Part shown: positions 62,165 through 64,000 of the stretch, piece by piece | How positions within the stretch are numbered: position 1 is the first letter of the stretch | How the letters are laid out: each line of letters begins with the position of its first letter | Assembly: GCA_015492245.1 (NCBI GenBank) | Contig: WGFM01000017.1 | Coordinates: 121,601-185,600, forward strand | Length of the DNA stretch: 64,000 nt | Direction: 5' to 3' | Origin: Deltaproteobacteria bacterium | Lineage (GTDB): Bacteria > Desulfobacterota > GWC2-55-46 > DRQE01 | Translations under genes and position numbers: made by a program | Notes under the pieces: generated by a model | Seen by the model: only the letters and a program-made list of their open reading frames with translations | Databases searched by the model: none | Told to the model about the DNA's origin: nothing

Positions 62165-62644
62165 ATGCTCTTCTCTCTTATGCACTATCTGCATGTGATC
62201 TTCGTTATACTCTGGATAGGTGGACTCGGCTTTATAACCATCGTGGCCCTGCCCATGATAGTCAAGATGCAGGACCCTCTGCAGAAGGTTCTCTCTTTCC
62301 AGCGGATGGAACACAGGTTTGCACCCCTGGCAAAGCTCTACAACGCGATAGTTGGCTTGACAGGGTTTGCAATGCTCTACATGAGCGGGTGGCAGAGCCT
62401 TGTGTTTACAAGACAGGGGCTTTCGCTTCTCTTCATGGTGCTGGTGTGGGTCTTCTGGGCGGTGATGCTCTTTGGCCTTGAGCCGCTTGTTGTAAGGAAG
62501 ATGATAGATAAGATGGCAAAAAGTGGCGAGAGGATGGAGATAGAGACCATATTCAACCGTATGAACCGCCTTCACTGGGTGCTGTTGATAGTGTCTCTGC
62601 TTGCAAGCATAAGTGGTGTTGCCTTCGGGCATGGGTATTTTTAG
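62165..62644 (+). CDS. Integral membrane protein (CopD/DUF2269-like)
   Basis: A 159-residue protein with four membrane segments. His residues near helix ends (MHYLHVIFVILWIGGLGF, MEHRFAPLAKLYN, RLHWVLLIVSLLASISG) are arranged as in CopD-like or DUF2269 proteins, where they may bind heme or copper. AAGGAGG lies 10 bases before the ATG. Its end overlaps the convergent ogt gene by 4 bases. Function is not known. Confidence 0.72.
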   Translation: MLFSLMHYLHVIFVILWIGGLGFITIVALPMIVKMQDPLQKVLSFQRMEHRFAPLAKLYNAIVGLTGFAMLYMSGWQSLVFTRQGLSLLFMVLVWVFWAVMLFGLEPLVVRKMIDKMAKSGERMEIETIFNRMNRLHWVLLIVSLLASISGVAFGHGYF

Positions 62645-63174
62645 GTGCCGGGCCATCTCACACGGGCGCCCCTCAGGTCCGCAATATCTTCCACGCCCAG
62701 GCCTTCAAGCTCGAGGAGCTTTTTCTTTAGCTCAACACCTGTGCTGTAGTTATGGAGCGAGAGATCCCGGGCCACAACCCTGTGGCAGGGGATTATGATG
62801 GGTATGGGGTTCATTCTACAGGCAAGCCCCACAGCCCTGGAAGAGGTCTCAAGCCGGCAGGCAACCTCTCCGTAGGTCCGAACCTCTCCATAGGGAATAT
62901 CCCCGAGGTCGGCCCACGCCCTTTTTAAAAAGGCCGTGCCAGAGGGATCAAGCGGAATATCACGGAAACAGACCCTTTCGCCCCTGAAATACCTCTCGAG
63001 ACAGAGGACAACAGGTTCAACAACATCACTGTGCTTTTCTGTAATCCTTCCGTAACGAGCCCTTATGGTGTCAGGGGAAGGCAGCCTCCTTATGTGAACC
63101 TCTTTCAGCCCCCCTCCATCTGCAACTATGAGGAGCCTTCCCATCGGTGTCGAGAGGGTTTCTACGGAGACCAT
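62641..63174 (-). CDS. ogt: Methylated-DNA-protein cysteine methyltransferase
   Basis: Suicidal repair of O6-alkylguanine, 177 residues. The acceptor Cys is in PIPIIIPCHRVVA, preceded by IPYGEVRTYGEVA and the Asn hinge ACRMNP. The N-terminal domain is short. It is convergent with the membrane-protein gene and divergent from the rhodanese gene. Confidence 0.93.
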   Translation of the reverse strand: MVSVETLSTPMGRLLIVADGGGLKEVHIRRLPSPDTIRARYGRITEKHSDVVEPVVLCLERYFRGERVCFRDIPLDPSGTAFLKRAWADLGDIPYGEVRTYGEVACRLETSSRAVGLACRMNPIPIIIPCHRVVARDLSLHNYSTGVELKKKLLELEGLGVEDIADLRGARVRWPGT

Positions 63175-63220
63175 TTTTGGCTTTGACCCTTTCTTCGTAA
63201 TGTGTTAATCTTATTATACC

Positions 63221-63601
63221 ATGAGAGAGATAAAAAAGATTCTTCTTGCGGTGCTTTTTCTTTCGGTCCTTACTGCCCCGCTATATGGCGCTGGCCACAG
63301 GCTGATAGACCAGCCAGAGCTTGAGGCCATGATGCAGGATGGCCACCCCATCATAATAGTGGATCTGCGCGAGCCCGAGCTTTTCCGCAAGGGGCACATC
63401 CCTGGTGCGATAAACATCCCCTACAAGGAGGCATACAGGGAGGCCCCCAAAAGGCTTACAAAGGGAGACCGCATAGTGTTTGTCTGCCACAACGGGCCCA
63501 TGGGAGACCGCATTGCAGGCTACCTCCACAAGCTCGGCTACAAAGAGCTTTACAACCTCGACCTGGGCATGAAGGGCTGGAAGGGAAGGCTGGAAAGATA
63601 G
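63221..63601 (+). CDS. Exported rhodanese-domain protein
   Basis: A 126-residue periplasmic protein: signal peptide ending APLYGAG, then one rhodanese domain (IIIVDLREPELFRKGHIPGAINIP) with active-site Cys in IVFVCHNGPMGDRIAGYL. Such single-domain exported rhodaneses move sulfane sulfur. Substrate and partner are unknown. No clear ribosome-binding site stands before the ATG. Confidence 0.85.
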   Translation: MREIKKILLAVLFLSVLTAPLYGAGHRLIDQPELEAMMQDGHPIIIVDLREPELFRKGHIPGAINIPYKEAYREAPKRLTKGDRIVFVCHNGPMGDRIAGYLHKLGYKELYNLDLGMKGWKGRLER

Positions 63602-63602
63602 G

Positions 63603-63636
63603 AGGGGAAAGCCCTTTTTCAAAAGGTCTCCCCCTT
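63603..63636. terminator. Possible bidirectional terminator between convergent genes
   Basis: GGGG...CCTTTT-TC-AAAAGG...CCCC forms nested stems in the 42-base gap after the rhodanese gene. It is symmetric enough to serve both genes, but there is no clean T-run. Confidence 0.35.
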
Positions 63637-63643
63637 AAGATGT

Positions 63644-63916
63644 TCAAAGAACACCTATGCCTGCCCTCCCAGGCCCCCCTTTTGTGATGGGGCCTGTTAC
63701 ACAGCACTCTGCAAGCCTGCCATCAACCACGACTGCTGGAACCCTTGTTATGCCGTATTCTCTTAGCTTCTCAAGGCACTCGCCCGATTCGCAGACATCG
63801 CTCAGGTTATAGACCGTGACCTCACAGTCAGGGCATCTGAGCTCTTCCACGAGCCTTACCGCCTCTTCACAGAGAGGGCATCCGCCTGTGAAGACCTCTA
63901 CTTTTCTCTTTGCCAT
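63644..63916 (-). CDS. Thioredoxin/glutaredoxin-like small protein
   Basis: A 90-residue cytoplasmic protein with a thioredoxin-fold start KVEVFTGGCPLCEEAVRLVEEL (active site CPLC), extra cysteines (RCPDCEV, CESGECLEKL), and cis-Pro stretch GITRVPAVVVDGRLAECCV. The extra Cys pairs suggest metal or disulfide relay chemistry. It is the second thiol-redox gene of this end of the window and lies downstream of a SHOCT-like gene on the same strand or next to it. Confidence 0.75.
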   Translation of the reverse strand: MAKRKVEVFTGGCPLCEEAVRLVEELRCPDCEVTVYNLSDVCESGECLEKLREYGITRVPAVVVDGRLAECCVTGPITKGGPGRAGIGVL

Positions 63917-63941
63917 CCTGGTTCACCCCCTTTCCTCTTTA

Positions 63942-64000
63942 TCATCCCATAAGGTCCTTTTTCATCCTCTCGAACTCTTCTTTATCTATCTCGCCACGGG
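63942..64000 (-). CDS. SHOCT-like protein, C-terminal end only (gene continues beyond window)
   Basis: Reading the minus strand from the window edge gives an open frame RGEIDKEEFERMKKDLMG-stop (TGA at 63944-63942). This is the typical end of a SHOCT (short C-terminal) domain, a small oligomerisation module at the end of many exported proteins. Only 18 codons are visible, so the protein type is unknown. Confidence 0.6.
   Translation of the reverse strand, partial: RGEIDKEEFERMKKDLMG

Noticed and set aside
1..64000. CRISPR arrays, insertion sequences or phage structural genes
   Set aside because: No regularly spaced direct repeats, transposase motifs or capsid/tail genes were seen; the CI-like repressors are the only phage-like element.

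Overview
The window is a densely packed stretch of a Gram-negative bacterial chromosome: outer-membrane porin, LolA, YidC, lipoprotein and nucleotide-sugar genes are all present. Coding sequence uses AUA (Ile) and AGG (Arg) very freely. Low-potential redox genes (split glutamate synthase, HdrB/HdrC-like proteins, ferredoxin) and a selenoprotein suggest an anaerobe of the Nitrospirota/Desulfobacterota type. That placement is inference from gene content and style only; no marker was searched.

Layout. 1-7.3 kb: 3' end of groL, nth, a zinc-uptake island (His-rich peptide, porin, ZnuA, ZnuB), a glutaredoxin-like selenoprotein hidden by two in-frame UGA codons (5598-5831), ndk, and a protoglobin-PsiE fusion. 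7.3-11.9 kb: a decayed rlmN, MTA phosphorylase plus a PfkB kinase, a TPR lipoprotein, a rodZ-like gene broken at a T9 run, and a zinc-ribbon/GAF protein. 12-18.7 kb, minus strand: three-piece glutamate synthase, HdrC/HdrB-like pair, ferredoxin, aldehyde dehydrogenase. 18.8-21.1 kb: hflX, a glycine-zipper protein, tRNA-Leu(CAA). 21.2-28.1 kb: a chemosensory operon with an unusual CheB fusion, CheA, CheY, CheW and a receptor with a divergent signalling tip. 28.1-41.3 kb, all plus: nfi, an ABC exporter, a DUF72 protein, dCTP deaminase, ftsK, lolA, a FecR-domain protein, prmA, rsmE, glyS.

41.4-47.9 kb is the replication-origin neighbourhood. It reads on the minus strand dnaA-dnaN-rpmH-rnpA-yidD-yidC-mnmE, with three DnaA boxes in front of dnaA and another box-like site in the AT-rich dnaA-dnaN gap. 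47.9-54.5 kb: glutamate dehydrogenase, clpB, a divergent pair of CI-like repressors with palindromic operators between them, tRNA-Cys(GCA), a small secreted protein with a palindrome inside its promoter, and rpsU. 54.5-64 kb: acs, rfbD, rfbB, UDP-glucose dehydrogenase, hypoxanthine phosphoribosyltransferase, a two-domain kinase, a membrane protein, ogt, rhodanese, a thioredoxin-like protein and the end of a SHOCT-like protein.

The strongest non-routine items are the two-Sec selenoprotein with a hairpin after its second UGA, the globin-PsiE fusion, the chemosensory operon with degenerate receptor and methylesterase parts and no CheR, the rodZ frameshift at T9, and the CI-like switch with its palindromes.
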